Shown here one piece after another: positions 7,705 to 17,200 of a stretch of DNA of 37,384 nt. Positions within the stretch are counted from its first letter, which is position 1, and every line of letters begins with the position of its first letter. Origin of the DNA: Oxalobacteraceae bacterium (GTDB taxonomy: Bacteria > Pseudomonadota > Gammaproteobacteria > Burkholderiales > Burkholderiaceae_D); contig JAHFQV010000030.1 in NCBI GenBank assembly GCA_023259175.1, positions 1 to 37,384 of the forward strand, in the 5' to 3' direction. Under the pieces are notes generated by a model. That model was given only the letters and a program-made list of their open reading frames with translations, ran no database searches and had not been told where the DNA came from. The position numbers were made by a program, and so were the translations under genes.

Positions 7705-8991
7705 CTATTTATCGTGTAGCTGTATTAGCGCGTTTTCAAAAGCTTGCAGTGTTTGTTCGATGATTTCCTGATCGTGTGCAGCAGAGACGAAACCGGCTTC
7801 AAATGCAGATGGAGCGAGGTACACGCCCTGGTCTAACATCAGATGGAAAAAGCGATTAAAAGTTTCCACATCTGATTGCATCACTTCGGCAAAACTAGTC
7901 GGTACCGTTTTGCGGAAATACAGCCCGAACATGCCACCTATCGCATCGGCGCAACAGTCAACATTGTGTTTTTTCGCTAGCAGATTGATGCCGTCAACCA
8001 ATTGGCGTGTGCGCTCCGTTAAATTTTTAAAGAAGCCGTCTTCTTGGATTAATTTAAGTGTCGTTAGACCGGCCGCAACCGCGACGGGATTGCCCGATAA
8101 TGTGCCAGCTTGATAGACGCCGCCCAAAGGGGCTAAGTGTTTCATGATGTTTGCTTTGCCGCCAAAGGCGGCTACCGGCAAACCACCACCAATGACCTTG
8201 CCCAGTGCAGTTAAATCCGGATCGATTTGGTAGATAGCTTGCGCGCCCCCTAATGCAGAACGAAAGCCACACATCACTTCATCAAAGATCAAAATGCTGC
8301 CGTATTGCGTGCAGAGTTTACGCATACTTTGTAAAAATTCGGGGTGAGCTTTGATTAAATTCATATTTCCCGCGATTGGCTCGACGATAACGCAGGCTAT
8401 TTCATCTCCAAATTGTTGGAAGGCTTGTTCTAATTGCGCAGTATCGTTGTAGTCCAGCACCAAGGTATGCTTGGTGAAATCCTGCGGTACGCCGCTTGAG
8501 GTTGGATTGCCAAAGGTGAGCAGGCCACTACCTGCTTTGACTAGCAGCGCATCGGCGTGGCCGTGATAACAGCCTTCAAATTTGATGATTTTATCGCGCC
8601 CAGTGGCGCCCCTTGCGAGGCGTAATGCGCTCATGGTCGCTTCTGTGCCGCTGGAGACTAGGCGTACTTGTTCGATGGAGGGGACGAGTTTGCAAATCTC
8701 CTCGGCCATTTCGATTTCGCCTAAAGTTGGCGCGCCAAAGCTAAGGCCATTTTCCGCCGCTATTTGTACGGCTTTGATGACTTGCGGATGCGCGTGTCCA
8801 AGAATAGCCGGCCCCCACGATCCGATGTAATCGATATACTGTTTGCCGTCAGCATCCCAAAAATGGGCTGCGAGGGCGCGTTGAACGAAGCGGGGCGTGC
8901 CGCCAACGGAGCGAAATGCGCGTACCGGAGAATTGACACCGCCGGGTGTTGTTTTTTGAGCTCGGGTGAAAAAAGTATCGTTTAAGGACAT
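7705..8991 (-). CDS. hemL: Glutamate-1-semialdehyde 2,1-aminomutase
   Basis: Encodes 428 residues, the usual length. This PLP enzyme turns glutamate-1-semialdehyde into 5-aminolevulinate in the C5 route to haem. The N-terminal [12 protein letters not shown] motif, the [13 protein letters not shown] segment, FDEVMCGFR and the PLP lysine (Lys265 in [12 protein letters not shown]) are all present. The ATG at 8991 (MSLNDTFF) fits the family; a GTG at 9003 would add four residues. Neither start has a good Shine-Dalgarno sequence because the preceding bases are pyrimidine-rich on the coding strand, which is unusual. It is transcribed alone, with long non-coding DNA upstream; hemH is elsewhere in the window. 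Confidence 0.97.
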   Translation of the reverse strand: MSLNDTFFTRAQKTTPGGVNSPVRAFRSVGGTPRFVQRALAAHFWDADGKQYIDYIGSWGPAILGHAHPQVIKAVQIAAENGLSFGAPTLGEIEMAEEICKLVPSIEQVRLVSSGTEATMSALRLARGATGRDKIIKFEGCYHGHADALLVKAGSGLLTFGNPTSSGVPQDFTKHTLVLDYNDTAQLEQAFQQFGDEIACVIVEPIAGNMNLIKAHPEFLQSMRKLCTQYGSILIFDEVMCGFRSALGGAQAIYQIDPDLTALGKVIGGGLPVAAFGGKANIMKHLAPLGGVYQAGTLSGNPVAVAAGLTTLKLIQEDGFFKNLTERTRQLVDGINLLAKKHNVDCCADAIGGMFGLYFRKTVPTSFAEVMQSDVETFNRFFHLMLDQGVYLAPSAFEAGFVSAAHDQEIIEQTLQAFENALIQLHDK

Positions 8992-9034
8992 GAGAAAAGG
9001 CACACAAAAAAATAAGGAAAAAGGAAAAGCTAAA

Positions 9035-9082
9035 TACGTCCGGATTTTCAGCTGTTGTTACGTCCGGATTTTCAGTTGTTGT
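9035..9082. repeat. Tandem duplication of a 24-bp unit upstream of hemL
   Basis: Two head-to-tail 24-bp units starting TACGTCCGGATTTTCAG (9035-9058 and 9059-9082) differ by one base (C or T at unit position 18). They lie 45-90 bp upstream of the hemL start, in its probable leader or promoter region, and so could affect hemL expression. Confidence 0.75.
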
Positions 9083-9252
9083 TTTTTAAATCAGCATAAG
9101 CGAGCAGTTTATCCGCATTCGAACAATACCAGTCATGGCTCAAACAAAAATTTACAAATAAGATGAAATACTTGTGGCAAAACATTATCTTTAAGTGGTG
9201 CAACTGTGATTTGAAATCACTTCTTACACATGTGGCAAATTACAAGCCTGAT

Positions 9253-9297
9253 CGTAAGCAAGGATCGCGCCAGCCATTATTGCTGGTGCGGCTTACG
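9253..9297. ncRNA. Long bulged stem-loop of unknown role
   Basis: CGTAAGC (9253-9259) pairs exactly with GCTTACG (9291-9297). Inside, after a one-sided 6-nt bulge, CGCGCCAGC (9266-9274) pairs with GCTGGTGCG (9282-9290) with one G-U wobble around a 7-nt loop. Sixteen pairs in 45 nt are unlikely by chance. It might be a structured RNA, a REP-like element or a terminator remnant; no T run follows it. Type is tentative. Confidence 0.35.
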
Positions 9298-9313
9298 TCA
9301 GACGGCTGAATTT

Positions 9314-9358
9314 AACATGTAAATATGGGAAATTTTACGTGTTGAATTTACATGTAAA
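9314..9358. promoter_or_regulatory. Cluster of ACATGTAAA-type palindromic motifs
   Basis: AACATGTAAA (9314-9323) and TTTACGTGTT (9334-9343) form an inverted pair with one mismatch. Four bases further on comes the perfect 12-bp palindrome TTTACATGTAAA (9347-9358). The spacing and symmetry suggest operator sites for a dimeric regulator. CATGTAAAA-type sequence recurs as an inverted pair near 37191-37265. Confidence 0.35.
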
Positions 9359-9508
9359 GATGCTGTAAAGAATTTTGTGGTGAAAAGTGAGAAGATTGTT
9401 TATTCTTGGAACTTCGCAAGGGAAAATTAATTCGCGCGTTTTCCGATTTTGTTGCTACTTTGTCCGTGATGTGGGCTAAGCAAGTAATTGGCTCATGTTG
9501 GCTTAGGC

Positions 9509-9743
9509 CTAGGGAAGCGCGGATTTATTCGATAAGCGCGAAACACCATTTTTTTAGGAGCCAGAATTTTTGACCTTGTTCAACGAAAAAATGGAGTTTC
9601 CCTCTGGGTTCGGCACAAAAATTAAACTCATGGGCGATTTTGGCAGCAAATTCCCTTGCTTGGCACCCTGCGGAAATGTTGCTACCAAACTCATCCGATT
9701 TTGGGCTCGAACGCGCATACCGAATAAATTCGCGCTTCCCTAG
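9509..9743. mobile_element. MITE-like element with 32-bp terminal inverted repeats
   Basis: The left end CTAGGGAAGCGCGGATTTAT... (9509-9540) and the right end ...CGCGCTTCCCTAG (9712-9743) are inverted copies matching over 32 bp with three mismatches. The element is 235 bp. Just inside the outermost C/G, both ends show TA next to GGGAAGCGC, as expected for a TA target duplication in IS630/Tc1-mariner-type transposition (inference). It encodes no transposase. A minus-strand frame (9525-9869) crosses it but extends past one end and looks incidental. A minimal relative is at 2203-2237. Confidence 0.7.
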
Positions 9744-9803
9744 AAGTCGTGATGGAATGTTAGGTGCTGGTTTCCCTGATTGATGGGTATTATTTTTTTG
9801 TGG

Positions 9804-9983
9804 ATGAACGAATTGAAATTCAAAACGATGATGTGTTTGATCTGTGGCTGGATGTATGACGAAGAACAAGGTGCGCCAGATGAGGGTTTAGCGCCGGGTA
9901 CCCGCTGGGAAGATGTGCCGATGAATTGGACTTGTCCTGAGTGCGGCGCACGTAAGGATGATTTTGAAATGGTTGAAATTTGA
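9804..9983 (+). CDS. Rubredoxin
   Basis: A small one-iron electron carrier. Both cysteine pairs of the Fe(SCys)4 site are present, in MCLICGWMYDEEQG and NWTCPECGARKDDFEMVEI, with the aromatic/acidic pattern of the family between them (GTRWEDVP). The family is about 54 residues. The start is uncertain: ATG at 9804 gives 59 residues, ATG at 9828 gives 51, and a TTG at 9780 would give 67; none has a clear ribosome site, and a TTTTTTTG run lies just upstream. It probably passes electrons to an oxygenase or to oxygen or peroxide defence enzymes; no partner gene is adjacent. It lies 60 bp to the right of the MITE-like element, which may have inserted into its promoter region. Confidence 0.9.
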   Translation: MNELKFKTMMCLICGWMYDEEQGAPDEGLAPGTRWEDVPMNWTCPECGARKDDFEMVEI

Positions 9984-9988
9984 TTTTC

Positions 9989-10017
9989 GACCTAAGCTGT
10001 AGTTGGGTGCTAAGGTC
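9989..10017 (+). terminator. Imperfect hairpin after the rubredoxin gene
   Basis: GACCTAAGC (9989-9997) pairs with GCTAAGGTC (10009-10017) with one A-A mismatch, starting 6 nt after the stop codon. The T content after it is low. It could end the rubredoxin transcript before the pil operon. Confidence 0.3.
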
Positions 10018-10199
10018 TCTTGCAAATTCTAGTTTGAAGAAGTATCTTGCCACTTTTTAGCATGCTCGTGCTAAACATAATGCTGCTTCGCTCGCTATTG
10101 TTGTTTCACAGTGAGGATTCGTGCAAAAATTGGTGCAAGCTTGATAAATTTTGTTACAGTGCTGTGTAGTAATCATTTTTTTCACTCTGAGATAGACTC

Positions 10200-10601
10200 A
10201 TGTCAATGTCAAACGGTAACGAAAATTTAAGAATATTGGTGATCGACGACAGTAGTACGATTCGTAGGTCCGCGGAAATTTTTTTAGGGCAAGTTGGTTA
10301 TAAAGTGGTGCTTGCCGAGGACGGTTTTGATGCCTTGTCCAAAATTAATGATACTCACCCGCATCTCATTTTTTGCGATATCTTGATGCCACGCCTAGAT
10401 GGTTATCAAACTTGCGCCCTCATTAAGAAGAGCGCCAAATTTCGCGATACACCCGTTATAATGTTGTCATCCAAGGATGGCTTGTTCGATCGTGCGAGAG
10501 GCGCGATGGTGGGATCGGAAGAATATTTGACGAAACCTTTCACCAAAGACAGTTTGTTAAAAACTGTGCGTAAATACACTTCGGATGTCGCGGCAGGTTA
10601 G
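10200..10601 (+). CDS. pilG: PilG-like single-domain response regulator (twitching motility)
   Basis: Encodes 133 residues, one CheY-like receiver domain. The acidic pocket (Asp16, Asp17), the phospho-acceptor Asp60 (FCDILMPRLDG) and Lys112 (LTKPF) are present. In Pil-Chp systems PilG is phosphorylated by the ChpA/PilL kinase and promotes extension of type IV pili; it also links to cAMP signalling in Pseudomonas. It is the first gene of the run pilG-pilH-pilI-pilJ-pilL on the plus strand. The ATG at 10200 has a GAGATAG purine stretch about 7 nt upstream. No convincing promoter was found in the 216-bp gap before it. Confidence 0.92.
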   Translation: MSMSNGNENLRILVIDDSSTIRRSAEIFLGQVGYKVVLAEDGFDALSKINDTHPHLIFCDILMPRLDGYQTCALIKKSAKFRDTPVIMLSSKDGLFDRARGAMVGSEEYLTKPFTKDSLLKTVRKYTSDVAAG

Positions 10602-10630
10602 GTTTAAATTATTTTTATTTGAGGTTTATC

Positions 10631-10996
10631 ATGGCTATACAAAAAATTCTGATCGTTGACGACTCCCCAACTGAACGTTACTTCTTAACCGATATTTTGG
10701 TTAAAAATGGTTTTTCTGTGTCGACCGCAGAAAATGGTGAAGAAGCTTTAGTTAAAATTAAAGCAGACAAGCCACAGTTAATTTTGATGGATGTGGTGAT
10801 GCCGGGGCAAAATGGATTTCAGATCACACGCGCGATTTCGCGTGATCCAGAAACCCAAGACGTGCCCGTCATTATCTGCACCAGCAAAAATCAAGAAACA
10901 GATCGCATTTGGGGCTTACGTCAAGGTGCGCGCGATTATTTGGTTAAGCCGATTGATCCGCAAGAGCTACTGGCAAAGATTGCCGCTTTAGGTTAA
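10631..10996 (+). CDS. pilH: PilH-like single-domain response regulator
   Basis: Encodes 121 residues, a CheY-like receiver with Asp10/Asp11, phospho-acceptor Asp54 (LMDVVMPGQNG) and Lys106 (LVKPID). In known systems PilH acts with PilG and favours pilus retraction or drains phosphate from the kinase. The ATG at 10631 is chosen because TTGAGG stands about 7 nt upstream; the upstream GTG/TTG-type extension in the same frame would consume that site. It lies 29 bp after pilG and 12 bp before pilI, so co-transcription is likely. Confidence 0.92.
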   Translation: MAIQKILIVDDSPTERYFLTDILVKNGFSVSTAENGEEALVKIKADKPQLILMDVVMPGQNGFQITRAISRDPETQDVPVIICTSKNQETDRIWGLRQGARDYLVKPIDPQELLAKIAALG

Positions 10997-11008
10997 TCGG
11001 ACCAGCCT

Positions 11009-11605
11009 ATGACACAAGATAATCGCGAACCAACGGCAGTTGAAGCTGCCCCGGCTAAAACAGGTCACGTCGCTCGTCGTGCACGCTTGCGCGATTTTCA
11101 AACGCAATTGATGGAGCGCATGCAGGCGGCGAAATCGGGTGCCCATGTGCGCGCCAATCAGCTAGGCGTGATGATAGGGCGCTCTCGCTATTTAATCGAT
11201 TTGCGCGAAGCCGGTGAAATCGTTAGTACCGGAAATCTCACTAAAGTGCCATTGACGAAAGCGTGGTATTTAGGGGTTTCCAATGTGCGGGGTAGCTTGA
11301 CCAGCGTGATTGATTTTTCGCTGTTTGGTATGGGTGAGCCGACGTTTCAAGATTCTTCCTGTCGGGTGTTGGCGTTCTCGAATACCTTGTCGTTTAATAG
11401 CGGTCTTTTAGTGTCTAAAGTGCTCGGTTTACGTAATGCCGATGAGATGCAAGCGGTCGAAGTAAAAGGTGACGACGGTACTGCAGTTCAGCCGCAGAAG
11501 CCGTGGATACTCAATCAATTTATGGATGCGGACGGAAACCTTTGGTCCCAATTAAGTTTGAGTTTGCTGGTGCAGGATCAAGATTTTCTACACATTGGTT
11601 TGTAA
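11009..11605 (+). CDS. pilI: PilI-like CheW coupling protein
   Basis: Encodes 198 residues. A basic N-terminal region (about 1-45) leads to a CheW-like domain with VMIGRSRYLIDLREAGEI, the VPLTKAWYLGVSNVRG strand-loop, and a C-terminal LLVQDQDFLHIGL. CheW proteins bridge the receptor (PilJ) and the kinase (PilL/ChpA). Its place after pilH and before pilJ is the standard order. There is no good Shine-Dalgarno sequence before the ATG at 11009, though pilH ends only 12 bp upstream, allowing translational coupling. Confidence 0.9.
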   Translation: MTQDNREPTAVEAAPAKTGHVARRARLRDFQTQLMERMQAAKSGAHVRANQLGVMIGRSRYLIDLREAGEIVSTGNLTKVPLTKAWYLGVSNVRGSLTSVIDFSLFGMGEPTFQDSSCRVLAFSNTLSFNSGLLVSKVLGLRNADEMQAVEVKGDDGTAVQPQKPWILNQFMDADGNLWSQLSLSLLVQDQDFLHIGL

Positions 11606-11608
11606 TGG

Positions 11609-11626
11609 CACCGCGCCGTTGCGGTG
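11609..11626 (+). terminator. Short hairpin between pilI and pilJ, possible attenuator
   Basis: CACCGC (11609-11614) and GCGGTG (11621-11626) pair around a 6-nt loop, starting 4 nt after the pilI stop, followed by TTTGTG. The 131-bp pilI-pilJ gap is the longest inside the front half of the cluster, so this could lower read-through or protect the 3' end. Confidence 0.3.
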
Positions 11627-11736
11627 TTTGTGTATGAAAAAAAAGTGGTGAAATTGGGTCGGCGTGGTTTAGCTAAAATAGCTAAGGTAAGTCAGAAAAA
11701 AAAGCATAGCTTTTCAATCGTTTAGGAGATTTTGGT

Positions 11737-14127
11737 ATGGCATTTAATAACGAAGAACATCCGGCTGGGGAGCAAGAGGTCAAGGAACTTGATCTTGCGA
11801 ACGTCCCTTCAGAAGCGGCGATTGAGACGGTTGAAAATGCACATGGCGATCTCGAAGCACATGTCGAAGACGCGCTAAATGTGCGCATGGTCGAAGAGCC
11901 CGTGGCCTTCGTTGTGCCAGAAGAACCTAGTCTGCAATTTGACGAACCTCTAGCTGAAGAGCTTCCAATTGAAGAGCGCACCATCGATCGTATCGACGCG
12001 ACTATGATTGGTGACGTACTCGAAAAAGGCCGCGATATTCGCCTGCCTTTGATCGGGCATTTACCGCTGCAGCGCCAAATCCGCTACCTCTTGATTGCGA
12101 TGGGTCTGTCTCTGGTGTTGATTGCGGTATTCGTTTGGTGGAATGCGAAACAATCTGCTTTGATTTCGACTCAAGCGCAGATTTCCGGCGAAATTTTGAT
12201 GCACTCGCAACGGATCGGTAAAGCGGCACCGAATGCGATCTACGGCAAACCTAAAGCGTTTAGTCAACTTGAAGAAAGTCAGAAAGCGATTAACTTCGAC
12301 TTGAAAGTGCTACTCGAAGGTGGTGATTACAAAGGCCGTAGCATTTCCAAGCCAAGCGCGGCGCTTGAAAAAGAACTTCAAAAAGCAAAAACAGCTTGGG
12401 GACGTTCCAATGACTCAGCGTCGGTTATTTTGAAAACCAAGGGCGAGTTGGCGAACTTCCGACAAAATTTGGAAAACATGAATGTCTCTTCGCCGAAGAT
12501 CGAAGCCTTGGCAGGTGAGATCGCAACCCAAAAAGTGCAAGGCCATGCGACACCGCAAGAGATTTTCGCCTCAAGTACTTTGCCGATGTTGATTCAACGT
12601 TTGGCGCGAAGCGCGAGTGAGTTTATGACACCGGAAGGTATCGATCCTGAGAAAGCGTTCTTGCTCGGTAAAGATGCAAATACTTTTAGTGATACCGTTG
12701 ACGGTTTTTTAAATGGTAGTCAGATCAGCCAATTGACAGCAACGACTGCTCCTGCAATTCGCGCCAAGCTCATAGAATTACAAGCGGAGTTTGCCGAATA
12801 CAAGAAAAACGTGGACAACATCTTGACCAAGAACTCCTTGTTTATTGATGCGAAAAATGCTGAACAACAGATTTTTAATGAAAACGAAGATCTGAAGGAA
12901 AAAATCTCCGCTCTTGAAAAAACCTACACGCAGCAACAGGATTCAACCAACATTCAGTTCTGGTTCTTGATGTTAAGCGGTGTGTTAGCCCTGATCGCTG
13001 CGATGGGTATTGCGCTGGTGCTCTTGCAAGACAGTCGTAATCGTGCGAAGGAAGCGAACCAACGCCGTATGGAGGCCGATGCGCAAATGCAATTGGCGCA
13101 GCGTCAAGAGGAACAAGCGAATTTGGTGAATGAACAAAACCAGGCAGCGATTTTGCGACTGATGAACGAATTGCAGGAAGTTGCGGACGGTGACTTAACG
13201 GTGCAAGCGACGGTTTCTGAAGACATCACGGGCGCGATTGCCGACTCCGTTAATTATACGGTGGAAGAGTTGCGTGGACTGGTAGGACGGGTTACACAAA
13301 CAGCGGTTGACGTTACCGCTGCGTCTTCCCAAGCGCAAAATATTTCAGATGAATTGCTAGAAGCTTCTCATCAACAAGCGCAAGAGATCGTTGATGCAGG
13401 TAAGGCGATTGCGACGATGGCGACCGATATTACCGAAGTCTCCCGATCTGCAAATGAATCCGCTGAGGTTGCGCGGCAGTCAGTTGCGGCGGCGGAGCAA
13501 GGGGCCTTAGCGGTGGAAAACACGATCAAGGGCATGAACGAAATTCGTGAACAAATTCAGGAAACTTCCAAGCGTATTAAACGTCTCGGTGAATCTTCTC
13601 AAGAGATTGGTGAGATCACAGAACTGATTTCCGATATTACCGAACAAACGAACGTGTTGGCGTTGAACGCGGCGATTCAGGCGGCTTCTGCCGGTGAAGC
13701 GGGTCGAGGCTTCTCCGTGGTTGCGGAAGAGGTTCAGCGCTTGGCGGAACGTTCAGCGGAAGCGACGAAACAAATTGGTGCCTTGGTGCGAACGATTCAA
13801 ACGGATACCCATGATGCGGTTGCCGCGATGGAAAAATCAACGCAGGGTGTGGTTGAGGGAGCCAAATTGTCTGATGCTGCGGGTACCGCTTTGTCAGAAA
13901 TTCGTAGCGTTTCAAACCGCCTTGCGGAACTGATTCAAGGTATTTCACTTTCAACCGAACAGCAAGCAACATCCGCTAACGGCGTTGCACAAAATATTGA
14001 ACATATTTTGACCATCACTGAAAAAACGCAGAACGGTACACAACAAACCTCACTCTCCATTAAAGACTTGTCTAAGTTGGCGGAAGAACTAAAAAACTCG
14101 GTATCGCGATTCCGGGTAGCGGCCTGA
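11737..14127 (+). CDS. pilJ: PilJ methyl-accepting chemotaxis protein of the Pil-Chp pathway
   Basis: Encodes 796 residues. An acidic N-terminal cytoplasmic segment of about 115 residues comes first. Then come membrane helix 1 (about 118-136), a periplasmic sensor region of about 270 residues with PilJ-type helical repeats, membrane helix 2 (about 408-431), a coiled HAMP-type linker and the MCP signalling hairpin (about 629-680) with [20 protein letters not shown] and [15 protein letters not shown]. In Pseudomonas the homologue senses pilus engagement with surfaces. The long acidic N-terminus before helix 1 is more than the usual short MCP leader; its role is unknown. The start is well supported: AGGAGA (11724-11729) precedes ATG at 11737. 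A GCTAAAATAGC motif at 11672-11682 may hold a -10 box for an extra promoter. Confidence 0.95.
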   Translation: MAFNNEEHPAGEQEVKELDLANVPSEAAIETVENAHGDLEAHVEDALNVRMVEEPVAFVVPEEPSLQFDEPLAEELPIEERTIDRIDATMIGDVLEKGRDIRLPLIGHLPLQRQIRYLLIAMGLSLVLIAVFVWWNAKQSALISTQAQISGEILMHSQRIGKAAPNAIYGKPKAFSQLEESQKAINFDLKVLLEGGDYKGRSISKPSAALEKELQKAKTAWGRSNDSASVILKTKGELANFRQNLENMNVSSPKIEALAGEIATQKVQGHATPQEIFASSTLPMLIQRLARSASEFMTPEGIDPEKAFLLGKDANTFSDTVDGFLNGSQISQLTATTAPAIRAKLIELQAEFAEYKKNVDNILTKNSLFIDAKNAEQQIFNENEDLKEKISALEKTYTQQQDSTNIQFWFLMLSGVLALIAAMGIALVLLQDSRNRAKEANQRRMEADAQMQLAQRQEEQANLVNEQNQAAILRLMNELQEVADGDLTVQATVSEDITGAIADSVNYTVEELRGLVGRVTQTAVDVTAASSQAQNISDELLEASHQQAQEIVDAGKAIATMATDITEVSRSANESAEVARQSVAAAEQGALAVENTIKGMNEIREQIQETSKRIKRLGESSQEIGEITELISDITEQTNVLALNAAIQAASAGEAGRGFSVVAEEVQRLAERSAEATKQIGALVRTIQTDTHDAVAAMEKSTQGVVEGAKLSDAAGTALSEIRSVSNRLAELIQGISLSTEQQATSANGVAQNIEHILTITEKTQNGTQQTSLSIKDLSKLAEELKNSVSRFRVAA

Positions 14128-14220
14128 TTTTCGGCAACTGGCGATACTTGTGTATCGTCAGAATATGAATGCATGGCGGTGAATGTGATTTGCCGTCAAA
14201 AGAGTTTGCGGGGTTAAAGA

Positions 14221-17200
14221 ATGACATCAGGTTCTTCTCAATCGTCGGGAAACGCACAAGAGCAATTTGATATTGCACCCTTGTCGTGGGTCATGACGGA
14301 ATTAAGAGATTCGCTTTCAAATGCGGGTAAATTGCTCAGCGAATCGGTCGGCCAAGATGCCGATGCACGTTCAACTTCGCTATTGCAAGCTAAAAGTTTT
14401 TTGCATCAAGCACACGGCGCTCTGCAGGTAGTGGAGGTCGAGGGTGTTTCTATCGTCACTGAGACGGTGGAGGAACTCGTTGAGCGGATACAAGAAGGCA
14501 AGCTTGAGAATACCAAAGAAAACATCGCGAAAATTACCGATGCTTTTTATGCGATCTTGCGTTATCTCGAAGACCTGCTCGCGGGTAGTCCGCAACAACC
14601 GGTCAAACTTTTTCCCGAGTATCGTGGCTTGCTGGAGTTAAAAGGCGCGGAGAGAATACATCCCGCCGATTTGTTTTTTCCGTCTTTATCTGTGCAGGAA
14701 AAAATTCCTGAGTTGACGCTGTCGACACACGTAAAGGCCTTAAATTACAGTGCGATACGCTTGCGTTTTGAAAAATTATTGCTCACGGTGTTAACCAGTA
14801 AAAATGCCAGTGCCAAAGAAGACGCGGCACGTCAAATGGGCTTGTTGATACACGAAATCGAGCAAGCCCAGACCAGTTCGCAAACCAAAGCCTTTTGGCT
14901 TGTGATGCGTGCTTTTGCAGAGTCGACCGTGAGCGTCAGTGAAAAGGATGAGCGTCACGTTAAGCAAATTTGGGGACGGATCAATTTACAGATTCGCCGT
15001 TTGGTCGAAGGCAACTCAAGCATTCCTGAACGGCTCTTGCGCGATGCTTTATTTTTCATTGCGCAAGTTGAACAACCCTCTGCCTTTACCGCGCAGATTC
15101 GTCGCGCGTATCAGCTCGACAATCATATTCCAGCCGATTACGACCAACGTAAGCAAGGTTTGGTCGCACAGACTGTGCTTGCCGCCGCCAAGGAACAGCT
15201 CTCGCAAGTTAAAAATCTCTGGGGGCGTTTGTCCAGTGGCGACGCAGGCATACTTGATAAATTTACGCAAAAAATGCGCGATTTATCCGAAACAGGGAAA
15301 GCGCTCCACAACCCTTCGTTAGCGAAATTATTGAATGAACTCAATGGCATCGCCGCGCAAGCAGGTGCTCCGGGTAATCGTGAACGCATGGGGCTAGAAT
15401 TGGCCACTTGTTTGCTGTTTGTCGAAAATTCTTTCGACCAATTGGCGCATTTACCCGCTAATTTCGCGGCACGCGCTGATGAAATGTCGGTACGGATGCG
15501 AGAAGTCGCAGCCGGACAAACGCCGGCCAATCAAGCCACTTGGATAGGCGATATTCTGCGCGAAGCGCAGCAGCGTCAAACCATGGGCGCGTTGATGTCG
15601 GAACTTCAAATTAGTCTTAAGCAAGTTGAAAAAGCGCTGGATGAACATTTCCGTGATCCTTCGAATCTCACGGTATTGGCACCAGTCGATCACGTCTTGG
15701 CGCAGATAGGTGGGGCTTTAGCGATTTTGGATCAAGACGATTCGGTCGCGGCGATTGAACATACGCGGGCTACAGTGCGTTTATTTACGGAAAATTCCGA
15801 AGGTAAAAAATCGCCAGAGCTGGATGCAAAATTTCGCCAAGTTGCGCAAAACGTGGGCGGCTTGTCCTTCTTTATTGAGACCTTGCAAAATCAACCTGAG
15901 TTGGCGAAAAAGCGCTTCAGTTACGATCATGCAACCGGCGTGTTCGAAACACGTATGCTCGAAAAAGCACCGGAAAAAGAATTGCTGCCGTCGATTGCGC
16001 TCGAGGCAAATCACGAAGCGACTGTCGCCGCCACCGCGGAACAGGAATTGGTCGAACAACAGAAAGAATCCGATCGTCTGCTCGCCTCCTTGGTGGCCGC
16101 GCCCGAAAGTTCCGAATTGCAGGCGCAGCTTAAAGATTCTTTAGATCACGAAAGGTCGTATGCGGCATTGTTGGATGATGCGCAAGCGAGTGCCCGCGCT
16201 AACACCGCCATCGACTTATTAGCCCACGCAGACCTCAGTAATTCAACGGAAGCACTCACTGAGATCGCGGCCGCAACGGCGCACCCACAGGAAGTCGTCA
16301 CGATACAAGCGGCACAGGAAATTCCAGAAACCGAAGCTGAAATCGATGCTGAGTTATTGGAAATTTTCTTGATGGAGGCTGACGAAGTCTTAGCAGCGGT
16401 GCGCGAAAATATTCCCCTGTCACGGCATGAACCTGAAAATCAGGAATACCTGATACGCTTGCGCCGCTCTTTCCATACACTTAAAGGCAGTGGCCGTATG
16501 GTGGGCCTAATGGTGTTTGGTGAAGGCGCTTGGAGTGTAGAACAAGTCATGAACTTATGGCTGTCCGAATCGCGTTCCGGTACCGATGCCCTGTATGAAT
16601 TATTAGATTACGTCGCCGATGAAGAATTTGCTTGGGTTGAAGAACTCAAGACTACAGGTTCTTCGCAACGCAATTCTGATCGAATTATCGCCGCGGCTGA
16701 TCGAGTCAAAGAAGGCATGCCATTTAGCAGCGAACCCGCCGCCGCGGCCCCAGTTCCAGCCCCAGTTCCAGTTCCCGAGGTCGAAAGTCAGCCAGAAGTT
16801 GTGCCTGCATCCGATCTCGTCGAGGCGCCGAGTCCTGCACTTGAGGCCGCGCATGAGTCTGAAGCTTTGCATGCCGTAGTTTTGGATGAGCTAGCGTTAG
16901 ATTTGGTAGACGAAGTCGGCATTTCAACTGAACCAATCCCTGCTGCTGTAAGTGAAGCTGATTTGCCTATCCTTACGGCCTCAATAGCAGACGAACTTGA
17001 GGACGAACTTGGGCTTGGACTTGAGCCAGTTTTCGAGCCGAGTCTTGAAACGATTGAATTGTCACAAGAGGCGATCCCATCGCTGCAAGAGCCTGAGCCT
17101 GTGAGCGAAGAAGCCTTCGCTGCGCCGGTGTTTGAAGCAGAAGATAGTAGTGAAGAATTGGTTTCTTTGGACATGCCTGAACTGATTCTCGAAGCGCCAG

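Larger units (their letters stand above)
9004..9803. other. 800-bp non-coding stretch between hemL and the rubredoxin gene
   Basis: No gene is supported. From left to right it holds a 24-bp tandem repeat (9035-9082), two copies of TGTGGCAAA (near 9174 and 9231), a near-palindrome GTGATTTGAAATCAC (9206-9220), a large stem-loop (9253-9297), a cluster of ACATGTAAA-type palindromes (9314-9358) and a MITE-like element (9509-9743). The hemL promoter is expected in the left part, but no convincing -35/-10 pair was found. Confidence 0.6.

Noticed and set aside
7506-7763. Plus-strand frame of 85 codons in the lapE-hemL gap
   Set aside because: Runs into the 3' end of hemL antisense and across a hairpin; no recognisable features.
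9525-9869. Minus-strand frame of 114 codons across the MITE-like element
   Set aside because: It spans the element boundary and is antisense to the rubredoxin start; the open frame is most simply a by-product of the repeat.
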